The position numbers were made by a program, and so were the translations under genes. From Litoditis marina (lineage: Eukaryota > Nematoda > Chromadorea > Rhabditida > Rhabditidae), in assembly GCA_964036275.1 (NCBI GenBank), contig OZ038439.1, positions 5,906,169 to 5,970,168 of the forward strand: DNA of 64,000 bases, in the 5' to 3' direction. Below the pieces are notes generated by a model, which saw only the letters and a list, made by a program, of their open reading frames with translations, was not told where the DNA came from and searched no databases. Positions 35,779 to 46,600 of the stretch are shown piece after piece (within the stretch, counting starts at the first letter, position 1; every line of letters starts with the position of its first letter).

Positions 35779-37281
35779 GAGACTATTTCTAATCAGACTT
35801 ACTGATAACAGTCATTGATAACAACTGATTGCTCTCTATTGGAACAGTTTGAGAACACAAACATTTCAGCAAACACTGCATGTAGTTCTCTCTAGAAGGC
35901 AGTAATGAGAAAGTTCATATTTAACATGACTATGGCAATATCCTGACACCCCACTCGTTCAACATTCAACGTTTACCCCACACATTTGTTTGTATCAACT
36001 ACCACACGATTGGTATCGTAAGGTTGGGCGCAATTATACATAACTTTCTATGAAAAATAGTTTTCTATTAGTTTATAATTTCCTGAAAAACCCACATTTT
36101 CGAGTCATTTCCGGTCCGGGCCAGCTTGGTAAGAGCTTTCGATATTTCTTTATAGAAACTGGGCGAAACGGCCGGGTCCTCACCATCTTTCACATAAATT
36201 TCTGGAATGCGAATCATGAGAGAACAACATGAAAGAGGTCAAATGTTAAACTCCAACAAAATCTTTATGATCAGACGCGTTTTCACGTTTCTACACGTTT
36301 TTTCTCTATTGTTTCTGGAATGGGAATCATTTTTTAAGAGACCATTTCTTTCTAATTTTGACCTTTGAGCTAGCAGTTCCATATTATGGAGCTTGAAAAC
36401 TTGATTAAGAACATAAAACTTTTCATCTTCATCTTGCTCTATTTTCTCATAAATTCGAATTACGTAATGTACACCGAGTACAAAAAATCAAGAATTTCTG
36501 ATAGAAATACAAAAACTTTCTAAATATGTCTTGAAGCCTATCCTATCAGGATACAGAAAATGAGTGAAAAAGTCAAATTCATTGAAAAACTAATTAACCA
36601 AGCTGGATAGCGTCACAGGGAAAATGTTCATGTTCGGATATGTATTCAATGGCATTAGGCAATTTTTTTCTCATTTTCAAATTCTTAGGTTGTTGGTGAC
36701 CATTGAATCACAATAGAATATATTTTTAAATATTAATTTCAAATTATAGGGAAATGGTCTCTTTAAAAGTATACTGCTAGTCAAATGAACCTTCACGAAA
36801 AATAGTTGTTGTTTGATCTGCCTACATCGACGGCGCAGCTGACCACATTTGACAAAACTGATTCGGGATAAAACTACAAACACAGGCGCCGTAGCAATCG
36901 CCACAAAAGTTCATGAGATCACCTCATGAGCTATTGGAACGAGTTTCTCATGAGATTCTATTGATTGCTATGCTACAACATTAGGAGTTCACGAGTAGCT
37001 CATGAGGTACATCATGAGAAACTCATATGAACTTCTCATAAGGTTGGGCAGTTTGCTACGCCGCCAGCGGTTTCGACCGAAATGTACAATATCGATCGCC
37101 CCCCCCCCCCCCCTGAGCGAACATACAACTGGCTTTGTAGTTTGATCACATTGCTTTCGGACGAAACGCTTACATTATTGCGTACATCGACATCGAATTG
37201 GAAAAACTAACTAAACTTAGATGTGGCCACTGTCTAATAACTGAAAACAAGCGCGCGTTGCTGACACAATCACAAAATACT
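35779..37281. repeat. 1.5-kb duplicated segment, copy a
   Basis: This matches 53512-55014 over its whole length and holds GGT intron sequence, the EIYVKDGED exon and about 1 kb of non-coding DNA with several short inverted CTCATGAG motifs (36911-37044). It ends at GCTGACACAATCACA, where the two copies diverge. Confidence 0.9.
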
Positions 37282-37941
37282 CGCTATCGCGTACGCGACA
37301 GAACTGGACAACCGCCAACAGAGATTTGCAGTTAATTCGAGAAACTTCAAAGTGGTGAAAAATAGCTCGAGAAATTCATTGGCTGCCAAGTATCAGTGGG
37401 AAAGACCGGAACTGTTGAAATGAATCGTGGTCGAACTGCCATCACTTTCGTATTTAGAGAAATCTCAATTCTGATTTTCCTTTTCTCGAACCATGCCTTT
37501 TTAGAGATGAAAAAGTAGATTCCTTTTGCTTTGGCCGACTGAGCTGGCGTTTTTCAAGAGAAGAAAATTTCTTCCAGACATACCAAACAGGTTTCCGTGG
37601 ACTCAAAGTTTGAACTTTTTGAAAACTTGAAAGTTGGAGGTAGACTGAGACGTCAGAGTTATGAAATCTTTCACGTGAAATGATCTTCCCGTTTTTCCAG
37701 ACATTGGTTCTATTTCGAATCAAAATTTCTGAGCGGCGGCTGCAATACTAACTTCTGCCGGTGAGTGACTTATCTTTTGGAGAAGAGATGTTATTGAATT
37801 TAATTCATTAGTTCGTTTTTACATACATTATTTTTTTTCAGAGCGAACCGGGAAAAAAGTTCAAAAAAAGTTCAAAGGTGATAAATATTGAATGACTTCG
37901 AATTGAGAACTTTTCGAACCCCACCTTTTTCAGAGCTCTCA

Positions 37942-40548
37942 ATGTGGTGGTCAGCTGTTTTCGCAAATCTGTCGCTACCAATTTATCTGATTGCTACAAT
38001 TTTGGCATTGATGACATGCAAAAGCCGGAAGGTACGTTTTTTAAAATTTAAGTTGAGTTTATTGAAAAAGTTCATTATTCACTCATAGTCACTCTTAGTT
38101 TGTTTATGAAAATTCCCGCTCGCCCTTTTCCGCAAAACAAAGCAAAGCTAGACTAAAGCTTTACGTTTGGGTGTGTAGTCAAAGACTTGCTTGTGATCTG
38201 TTTTACAACTCCAACAGACAATACAAACAACCGATAACTTGAATTATCTCATGGAGGAGAGATCAGTTTAAAAAAAACACTGAAATACTCATATTTCCCT
38301 GTTTTCAGAATACCGAAAGGAATGAAAAACCACAGAAAATCCAGAGAAAGACCGACTCGAAGGTAAAAATTCAATCGACAAATACTTTTTCTCTCTCAGT
38401 CAAGCTAGATTGAAGCCAAACGTAATGTGAAAAACATCATTTATTAGTTCTGAGTCATTCTAGCCCGTTGGAGAATGTAGGGATGACAAAATTCTGAGTG
38501 CAGTATCATCTCTCGACATATCAAAACTTTGAAATGAGGCCCTTAAATGCATCTAAATCGAACTACAAACACTTGTTGATTTCTGTCCAGTACGAACTTT
38601 TTACTTAATTTGTGTTTACTTTTTCAGTCACCATTGGAAAAATCAGCAGAACCGGTGCCGGGACAGAGCAGATCGAGAGAGTCTAGAGAGGTACCTATTT
38701 TTTTAATTTACGGTCAAAAGACCAATTAACAACGACTGTTGAAGTAACATACTCGCGGAAAAAGTTGAGACTGCTGTTATATTTATTTACCGCGTTTTAT
38801 GGACGAGCTTGTTGAATTTTCTGAGAACTGTATTTCAAAACTGTAATGTGGGCTCTTAAAAAAGTATTTTCAAAAATGTAGTTTGTGTCCTGGAAAGAAA
38901 AAGGTTCTCCTTAGGTGATATTTCTGAATAATATTTTCAACTTATTTTTTTGTTGTTTTCAGCCCGTTCGGTCAGCCGAAGTTGTCGTTCCGGAAGATTT
39001 AACACAACCAAACTCACAGAAAGATGTAGGTGAAGTATATTCTCAAAACGATATTTTGAAAAAACCCTATTCCATAGATTAATTTTGATTGTACTCATCG
39101 ATGTGATCAATCAATCTGAAAAACCTGAATAGTAAAAACACCAAGTTCTGTTCAATCTGTCTAGCTTCGAGCATTACCAAAATATTGTGTTAAAAAAAAT
39201 AGAAACACTTTTATAATACATATTTTCTGTAATCTCGGTTGATCACGTTACAAAACAATAATAGCTTGGAGTTTGATGAGTTTTCTACCAATTTTTGTGG
39301 TAATGTGATTCATTCAACTTCTGTTCAGATGGAGGTCCCGTGTAAGATGATTGAGTTCTCGTCTTTGTGTGATGAAACGAGGGACGACGCATCTTCACTG
39401 AGGGTTAGTAGCGAAAAACTATTTTACTAAGTATTGAAACTTCGAAATTAAAGAAGGGCGATTATGTGGTCCATTTCGCAACGGTTAAGTCCTTTGAACT
39501 GTAATACATTTTTCAATTTCAGTTTTAATATTGGTTCACATTATCGTCCTTATCGTGAAATTCGAGTTCGTTCGAATTCGAATTCGAAGAGTCGAATTCG
39601 AGAAAGTGAAGTTCGTATTATCGTGAAACAATGATATTCTCAAAATGGTAGGTTAGTGTTAAAAGTTTGAGTGCAATATCAACACTAGTTGAGGGACAAC
39701 TCATCACTTTCACGGCTAGGTCACTTAGCGTTGATGAAAAACCCTGAGTGAGAAACTCAAATCAATCCGGGAGTCTTGATTCAGAATGAGAATTCAGCGT
39801 GTCATAGATTGTAGAATGTCTGCTCTAAACTATCTGAGTACGTATGCTAGAAGACACCTTCATCTCATCCCACGTCTCTCACTCTGCTTCACCCTTTTGC
39901 GCCACTCGTATCCCGGCTGGATGTAAGAGCAGAGAAATAGCGTATGTTTGAGGAGACGCAGGATGGGATGAAGGATGAAGATGTCGGGATCTTCTAGCAT
40001 ACGTACTCAGATAGTTTCGGTCACTTCCATAGATTTGGTGTTTCGAACAGTTTCCGATGTTTTTCGATAAGAGTTGTATTTGACATGTCTTCAATCACAG
40101 GCCGAGCATCTGTCCGTGCGTTCTGAAAGTTTCCAGCGAGTTCGGAGAAATGGCGCCAAATCAGTCATGAAGTCCCCGATGCAAGGTGAATTTATCATGT
40201 CTTGTCTTTAATAAAATAAAACGAATTCTCGTTCATCATGATTTGAGATAGACTGATAAGTAACATGCCCGGTTGAATCAAAAAAAGTCTACAAAAACTG
40301 AAATAGTAGGCTTTTCACGAAACGCACGCTTTTTAGATTGACAGACTTTTTGTATTAAATCATAAAAACCACTCTGAATGATAGAATTGAACGGACGAAA
40401 AGTTGAAACACATTTTCAAAAACATCTGAATATTGGAAGATAAATTAACTTTTTTCCAGACAACCCGTGCCCGGATAGGTATCATCCGGTCAGCGATGTG
40501 CCGAAGGAAAGATACTGTTCGGTTGGTTTCCACCGGATGTTTGTGTAA
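37942..40548 (+). CDS. Gene A' : inverted paralogue of gene A, 172-aa membrane protein
   Basis: Seven in-phase exons match gene A exon for exon in length: 37942-38031, 38309-38362, 38628-38690, 38963-39025, 39329-39403, 40101-40185 and 40460-40548 (TAA). The ATG again lies 8 nt after a TTTTTCAG acceptor at 37933. The hydrophobic segment reads FANLSLPIYLIATILALM. About 31 of 172 residues differ from gene A, most of them conservative and none breaking the frame. The ITIM-like tyrosine of gene A (EVPYKM) is cysteine here (EVPCKM), and the C-terminus differs (VGFHRMFV against VSVQRKFL). The block at 37701-37760 matches the conserved upstream block of gene A. The strand is opposite to gene A because the copy lies in the right arm of an inverted duplication. 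Function is unknown. Confidence 0.72.
39450..39558. mobile_element. Foldback element, family 3, third copy
   Basis: AAGAAGGGCGATTATGTGGT to TTCACATTATCGTCCTTATCG, the same layout as the other two copies. It lies in the intron after the 39329-39403 exon of gene A'. It is followed at 39558-39615 by a short TTCGAATTCGAATTCGAA palindromic run. Confidence 0.7.
39846..40007. mobile_element. MITE-like element, family 1, second copy
   Basis: GTATGCTAGAAGACACCTTC and GATCTTCTAGCATAC form the ends, with the same CACGTCTC and GAGACGCAGGATG core as 9583-9757. It lies in an intron of gene A' and has no match in the left arm intron, so it inserted after the inverted duplication or was lost from the left. 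Confidence 0.75.
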
Positions 40549-41316
40549 AATTGATGGCAGAAATAAAATATTCAAAGAAAATAACTAAATAGTATACACA
40601 TAACGCTTTTAAAGAGTTTATTTGTATCAATGGACAAATGCTAGAATCACTTAAACAAATGAGAAGAAAAAAAACAAAAGAAAAGAAAGCAACTAGAAAA
40701 CCCAAGAGTTACAGTATGATGTCAACCTTGAAGGAATTTGACGCTAGGCTACGACGATACAACGCTTGTGTAGTAGCACAACAAGTTTGCATGAATACGA
40801 TACGATACTGTTTTTGATTAATATAAGTACTGTACCAGGTTCGAGCCAAGGAAACACAGGAGAACACGGACCCAATTGAGAGTGAGCACGTGGAGTCTAC
40901 TCGTGGGAAAATGCAATTGGTTGCATCGAAGAAAGGAATGTGAAACCAATCGATAAATCGATAATAGGCAATAGAACCTTTTTCATATACGTGAGTTGGG
41001 TTTCAATATATATTTTTAAGAGAGTGACCGAAAATTTGCTGTAGTTTGATCTCGATACACGCAAATTCAGAATAAAAGGGATGAAACTACAAACACAGCA
41101 GAATAAGGAAACACCGTAATGGCTTGCTTGAAACAAGAGAACCCTTTACACTATTTTTTCCGTTTTCAACCGTTTTGTGACAGAATCAATGTACATCAAT
41201 GAAATTACTGAATGATGAAATTGAAATTTCATGATCATTCATGCTAGCTGTGTATCTCATTGACTCCATTGTTTTTCTTCTGTAACAGGTCAAAGAGAGA
41301 TTAGGATTAAGCAATT

Positions 41317-41514
41317 TTATCTGAGATCGAGAACTTTTCTTTGCATGTTCCATATTTTCAAGAGTCCCTCTGAATTTTTTCCAGATAGCAAATATTCCGC
41401 GTCATTACCCACTGTGATAGAATACTGTATCCGTGTGAATTCGAAGTATGAATCCCCAATGATATTCCACTCGGACAGTTGTTTTATTTCTCTGAATGAA
41501 CTATGATTGTTCAA
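41317..41514 (-). pseudogene. Coding-like relic conserved between the two inverted arms
   Basis: The minus strand encodes SEWNIIGDSYFEFTRI and TVGNDAEYLLSGKNSEG in one open frame. The left arm (about 870-1015, plus strand) carries the same stretch, with TGA in place of TGG and later changes. Amino-acid composition and conservation suggest an old exon. The DAEYLL pattern faintly recalls nematode farnesoic-acid methyltransferase-type lectin-like domains, but this is a guess. No flanking exons were found. Confidence 0.3.
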
Positions 41515-41596
41515 TGCTGGGTTTCTTATTTGAATCGAAACACGTAGTATGATCGTTCAATTGTTGTTGTTATGAGAAAGAAAGCAAAAACAAGCA

Positions 41597-41946
41597 ATAT
41601 TCGTAAAAAGTGGGGGACCAGGAAGTGTGTGAGTTCTGTTCGGTTTCACCGTTTTCTGCAAAAAGTGAACAATACGATGTTGTGAATGAGGGCAACAAAA
41701 AAAGAACAACACATTTCTTTGCACAACGCTTCACAAAAAAACTGAATATACAAAGTATAACTTGAACGTAAAAGTACAGTGCATAGTGGTTTCTCCTAAG
41801 AACGTTGTGAACCGTTGTGCAAACAAATGTATTGTTCTTTTTTTGTTGCACACTCATTCACAACATCGTATTGTTCACTTTTTGCAGAAAACGGTGAAAC
41901 CGAACAGAACTCACACACTTCCTGGTCCCCCACTTTTTACGAATTG
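41597..41946. mobile_element. Foldback element with about 160-bp arms
   Basis: TTCGTAAAAAGTGGGGGACC at the left is mirrored by CCCCCACTTTTTACGAA at the right. Arms include CACTTTTTGCAGAAAACGG and the complement. The AAAAAGTGGGGG ends match the 31.8-kb element, suggesting one family. It sits exactly between the right inverted arm and the tandem unit. Confidence 0.85.
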
Positions 41947-42089
41947 TTCTCTTTTTGCTAGTTGTACTAGTACAACCACTTTTAGAGTTGACTTTGAAAA
42001 ACGATTTTTGAATAGTGGTGACCATCAAACATCCTGAGATCTGGAAGTTCCGAGTTTTCAAACGATGTGATCCTGGTTTTTCAAAATAT

Positions 42090-42700
42090 TTTTGGCGCTA
42101 ATTAACCTCTTAAATTGGCGTAATAGGCGAAACTGATTTAAAAAACAGCTTTTTTCCGCTTCGTTAATTAAAATCTGAATATTGTTGAAAATCTGCGTCA
42201 TTATAGTACAAAGAAAATCTTCTCCCAATTGGCGCGAACGGGCGCCAGCCATTGGCGCTATATATGGAACATGTTACTCTTATTGGTAAAAAATAACTTG
42301 GAATGAATGGCCTCAACCAATTAGCACGATTTCCGACTGTTTTTCGGTTCAGAAACCCTATTTGTAATTTTGGCGCCAATTGGCGGATAAAGTACCGTTT
42401 TGGCGCAAAATATCGAAGAAATGTTAGTATCCAAGCCGTATTCGTTGACATGTTCATAGTTCGGACATCTGTGGAACATTTCGCTCGTTACCCTACTTGC
42501 CTGGCGTTGTTCTAATTTGGCGCCACTGGGCGCCAGCGTTTGGCGCCAAACATAAACCATGACACCAAATTTCCAGAGAAGGCTGGAATTCACTAATCTA
42601 ACCTCTGTGCAAAATTTCGGAGCATTTCGTCAATGGGAACACATATTTTCCAGCTTCTGGCGCCTAATGGCGCCCGCGCCAAGCGCCAAACAAAACGTGA
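42090..42700. repeat. Element rich in GGCGC motifs, copy 1
   Basis: GGCGC or GCGCC occurs more than a dozen times in about 600 bp, often as TTGGCGCCAA-like palindromes (42235, 42370, 42519-42545, 42657-42690). The surrounding DNA is AT-rich. The tandem copy is at 55109-55719. It is probably a non-autonomous mobile element; no protein is supported. Confidence 0.7.
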
Positions 42701-42807
42701 CAACACCAAACTTTGGGGGCCGAGCTGACTTTGGGGTCTACGCATGTGTGCCAAGTTTCAGCCAAATCGGTCCGGTAGTTAAAAAAATAATTTTATATGC
42801 GGACATT

Positions 42808-42853
42808 GGACGAGGGACGAGCGACGAGGGACGAGGGACGAGCGACGAGGGAC
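42808..42853. repeat. GACGAGGGAC/GACGAGCGAC short tandem repeat
   Basis: Five to six units of about 7-10 bp (GACGAGGGAC and GACGAGCGAC alternating). The tandem copy is at 55827-55872. It makes the open frame here look protein-like (repeated RGTSDEG), which I do not accept as coding. Confidence 0.8.
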
Positions 42854-43680
42854 AACGGAAATTTTCATAACGACACGAAAGCATAACTTTTTTCAACCCT
42901 GACCGATTTTCCTAATTTTTTCACACAACGTGTATTTAATAGATATCTAGCTCTCTCTCTCTTTAAATTTTCGAAAAAATGTCTTGTCTGAAGACTTTTG
43001 TGGTTTGAAAGCCAAAAATGAGTGCGCAATGGCCAAACGAAACACAACTCACACGCAGCGCTTCGCGCTGCGCGCGATGGAACATAGAGGTACCGAAAGT
43101 AATGAAAATTACCAACACACGGAAAAACTTGCATTTCATGAATCAAATATATCACTCTGTAGGAAAAAAAAACCAAAATACGTTGAAATATCACGAAAAC
43201 TCATACCTTTGTCGGAAATATGAAATGTTATTACTCTTCTCAAATAGAAATGTAACTCTTGAATAGTTTATGTGAACCTTTGATAATGGTGAGTTTCGGT
43301 TGGATAGAGTTAATCAGATGATTTATTCATTGAACCGTCCCGTTTTCAACGAATTTCATCCAATCAAAAACCCTAAAGCACTTAGAATATTCTATAGCTG
43401 ATTGGAGAACGACCTCTGTAGGTACATCCTCGACACTAAACCGTTTGAATTAAGTCTTGTCGTCCTCCGTGCTCCCTCGCTCTCCTGACCAAATTCTGTC
43501 AAATTATGCTTGTCGCAAAATAACCACCACACACAACAATAACAAAAACAGTTCTTCACACAACAATAAAAAACTCTGACCAAAATATTTATTAATCCAA
43601 GATGACGTTGTATGATAGTAAAAATACAAGCAAAGATTATGTACAATTGATCGAAAGTAGATCAAAAAGTCGAAAATTAT

Positions 43681-46600
43681 CTACATGAGACTGGGCTGCT
43701 GGGTTTTCTGTGAGATTTCGAGTGAATCTGTCGGGCGCGGAGGAAGTTTCTTTCCGGGCTTCTTTGACTTCTGCTTTGACTGAAATGGAAGAAAATGAGG
43801 TTCATAGAAGTTGTGCTGGTTTTAAAAGATTTTTATCTTTCTAAGAAAAATTATACTGACTGAAATGAAACATTTGGAGAAGAATTGACAATTATTGTTT
43901 TTTCACAAAAATTAGCAATCGTACGACAAAAAGGGTTTCCGGAATATTGTTTTTAGTTCAGTATTCCGGTTCAATGGACTTTATGCTTTCAGTTTTCCAT
44001 CAGAATCATAAATATTACTTCAGAGGTGGGGTGGGGGTATGAAAAACTACCAATACACCATACCAAACACGCATTTCGCGTGTACAAATGACAATCATAT
44101 ATTTCGGAAAAAGTAATTTTTGGGGTAAAATGAATTTTGCTCTACACAAACCTGTACAAACTACATTTCATATTTTCAAAAGTGATGTTTGAAGTAAATA
44201 ACATTTTTCAAGATTTACAAAGTCAAACCTTGTGTGCGATCTCGTCTTCAATTGTGTTTGCCTGATCATATTCTGTGCCGGTTGACGGCTTTTGGGCGGC
44301 AGACAGATTTTCACTGGAACATGAATAATCAAAAATACTGAAATTCAAGGAGGTCAAACGACAAATGATAGAGCGCGTGCCAATCTATAGAATATCTGCC
44401 TCATGTGAGATTTGAACCAGGCCCGAAAGTTAGGGAGACGGGAACGCTAACTACTATATCAACTGGGCTTATATAGTCTGTTTCACCAATCGATGTACTC
44501 CTACAGTAATCCGTCAATTATTCAAGGGGGTGTTTTCTAATGAAAAAGTCAATACTTTGGTTTTAAATTTCCAGAGTCAGTAGTAGTCAACATGCAGAAG
44601 ACACTATCAACATTTTGAGGACTTCTGAATACGCTAATATACCAAACTTTGACCTGGAAGAGATAGCAGATTACTGTAGAAGGTTATAAGTGGGTGGAAC
44701 AAACTATAACAACGCGGTCGTATTTATGTGAGAAGTGAGATGTTCACTATACCCCGCCTTTGTTTAAGCGACAACTATATTCATGGTCACACATTCTCCG
44801 TGACCTACCCCATGACGTCATACTGTCCATCAGGATCCTTTTGTTTCTTTGCGACACTCGGAATATCCAGTCCTTCATATTGGTCTTCTCCACTTTTCTC
44901 TTTCTTCACAGGAATATCGAAGGCTTCATACCCGTCATCCATATCTAACGATTTCTTCTGAAATTGGTGTGAATTAAAGAAAGTTAGCATTGATGACGTT
45001 GATCATTGAGCATTGATGACATTGAACTATCGTGGAAATTCTGTGATTGTCCTACAATAAATGTTCAATCCCAACCAAATTGTACATGTTGTAATCATTT
45101 TCCGCATGGAAACGTAGAAAGGTTCCGTCGAAAACATAAATATGAGGTTCAAATAGAAAACTCGACAAAACAAAACGCTTAGGTTTTTAGGTTGAAAGGT
45201 TTTTATCGAGATGAATGAAATCGTTATTGTAACTAGACTAGTTCTTTAACATTCCTTCTCAAACTAATTTTCCAACCTTCTGACTCTTTTTAAGCGAGGG
45301 GTTCTTGGTTTTTCTAGCCGTTTCATCCTTTTTCTTTTCCGAACCAAAAGTCCCGGATTCGGCCGAAAACAGTTGTTCCTCCGACAGTTGTTCAACTGGA
45401 AAAGTTTGAAACTAAAGACCTTTCTATTGAAACAAAGCTATGAAACATAACCTAGTAACTGAAGAAAATAGTGTTCAAACTAGGGTTTTGAAAACATTAT
45501 CGTTTCAGAATAATGAAAAACTCATGATTGCATCCAGTCGATCAATAGAATCGAGTTTTGTAATTTATACAACTATGAAAATAGTCAAAAATGAGTAATA
45601 GCCAGACACAATTGAACGTTTAAGATACTATATTCCACATTTGAACTCCTATCGCTGCAGATACATGTCTCAATCACATTGAACATAACCACATTAAATC
45701 TATTCTCATATTTTCCATCACAAGTTTCGCTGAATTAGCCAAACAAACTGATGAAACGAAAAAAACCTCATGAAACTAACCGGCTTTCCTGCTGGAAGTC
45801 TGTGTGTTCCGTTCACTTTGGACCAAACGACGACATTCTTCTCTCTTGGAATGATCTACTTTTCTCACGGAACTTTTTCGATTCGAAAGGGATTCAAGTG
45901 AAGAAACACTAAGTTCTTTCTCTTTTTGCACCAGAAAATAGCAAGAAAACACGAGAACTGCACTCAAAATAGAGAAACCCTGGAATAGAAGAAATAGGCG
46001 GTTCTTCCGTGAGAGTGAGAAATACCTCGAAAAGTACTCAACTTAAACTCAAATATTTGTTGTTTGATATTGACTATGCCGCTTGCCCAGAAAATAACAC
46101 TGTTTCGTTATTTGCAATCTGAGAACAGTTTGGTATTGGTTTTCAGTTTGTACCATTTGACCATGGTATGAATTTGACCTGCACACATGTATAATTTTAT
46201 AAAGATTCTAAACTCCAACTATCCATTTTATTCGCCAATTTAAGTCATTTAAGGTTTTCCTTTGTGTGTTTAGTATACTTCAGTCTATTTGTTTCACGGT
46301 CAATTTCTAGGTACAATTATACGTTTAAAAGGGGGCTGCATTGAATGCCGGCTAACGGCGTTAGCCGAAAAGGGGAAAAGGCACGAAAATGAGAAGTGCG
46401 CGCCATCAATATTCATTCACTCCAAATCTTTCTCTGCGTCCCTCACAGTAAGCGAAAAATAGCGAAATTTGGGAAATAGAACTTTGGATTGGACATTTCA
46501 GTAAGAAAAAGACACAATATATCGAACTATCTCAGTTTGATCTTTTATTTGAAAATTCATTGCAGCCCCCCTTTAAACAAAAACTCACGACATTCCCGAG

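Larger units (their letters stand above)
33113..36201 (-). pseudogene. 5'-truncated, frameshifted inverted copy of the GGT-like gene
   Basis: Minus-strand exons match the last seven exons of the gene at 5815-15568: 36201-36096 (EIYVKDGED block), 35563-35518, about 35299-35213, about 34660-34502, 34069-33887, 33684-33585 and 33177-33113 (same IIPSGL stop). No exons for the first two thirds are visible upstream. The exon near 35270 has seven T where the parent has six, giving a +1 shift right after the region of the GGT nucleophile. The first part of the exon near 34640 no longer encodes the LDDFVLDNQM block. The 33684-33585 exon appears base-for-base identical to its parent and 34069-33887 differs very little, so the copy is young or has been partly gene-converted. 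Loss of both the 5' exons and the frame argues for a pseudogene. Confidence 0.82.
32985..41580. repeat. Right arm of the inverted duplication, internally deleted
   Basis: This is the reverse-complement match of the left arm. It contains the GGT pseudogene, then a 1-kb stretch not present in the left arm (36.2-37.3 kb), then gene A'. The spacer between arms (15.7-33.0 kb) is the single-copy operon plus satellite DNA. The right edge touches the foldback element at 41.6 kb. Confidence 0.85.

Noticed and set aside
42303..43266. Several 60-110-aa frames in the GGCGC element and downstream
   Set aside because: They lie in repeat DNA, overlap on both strands and show no splice-linked continuation.
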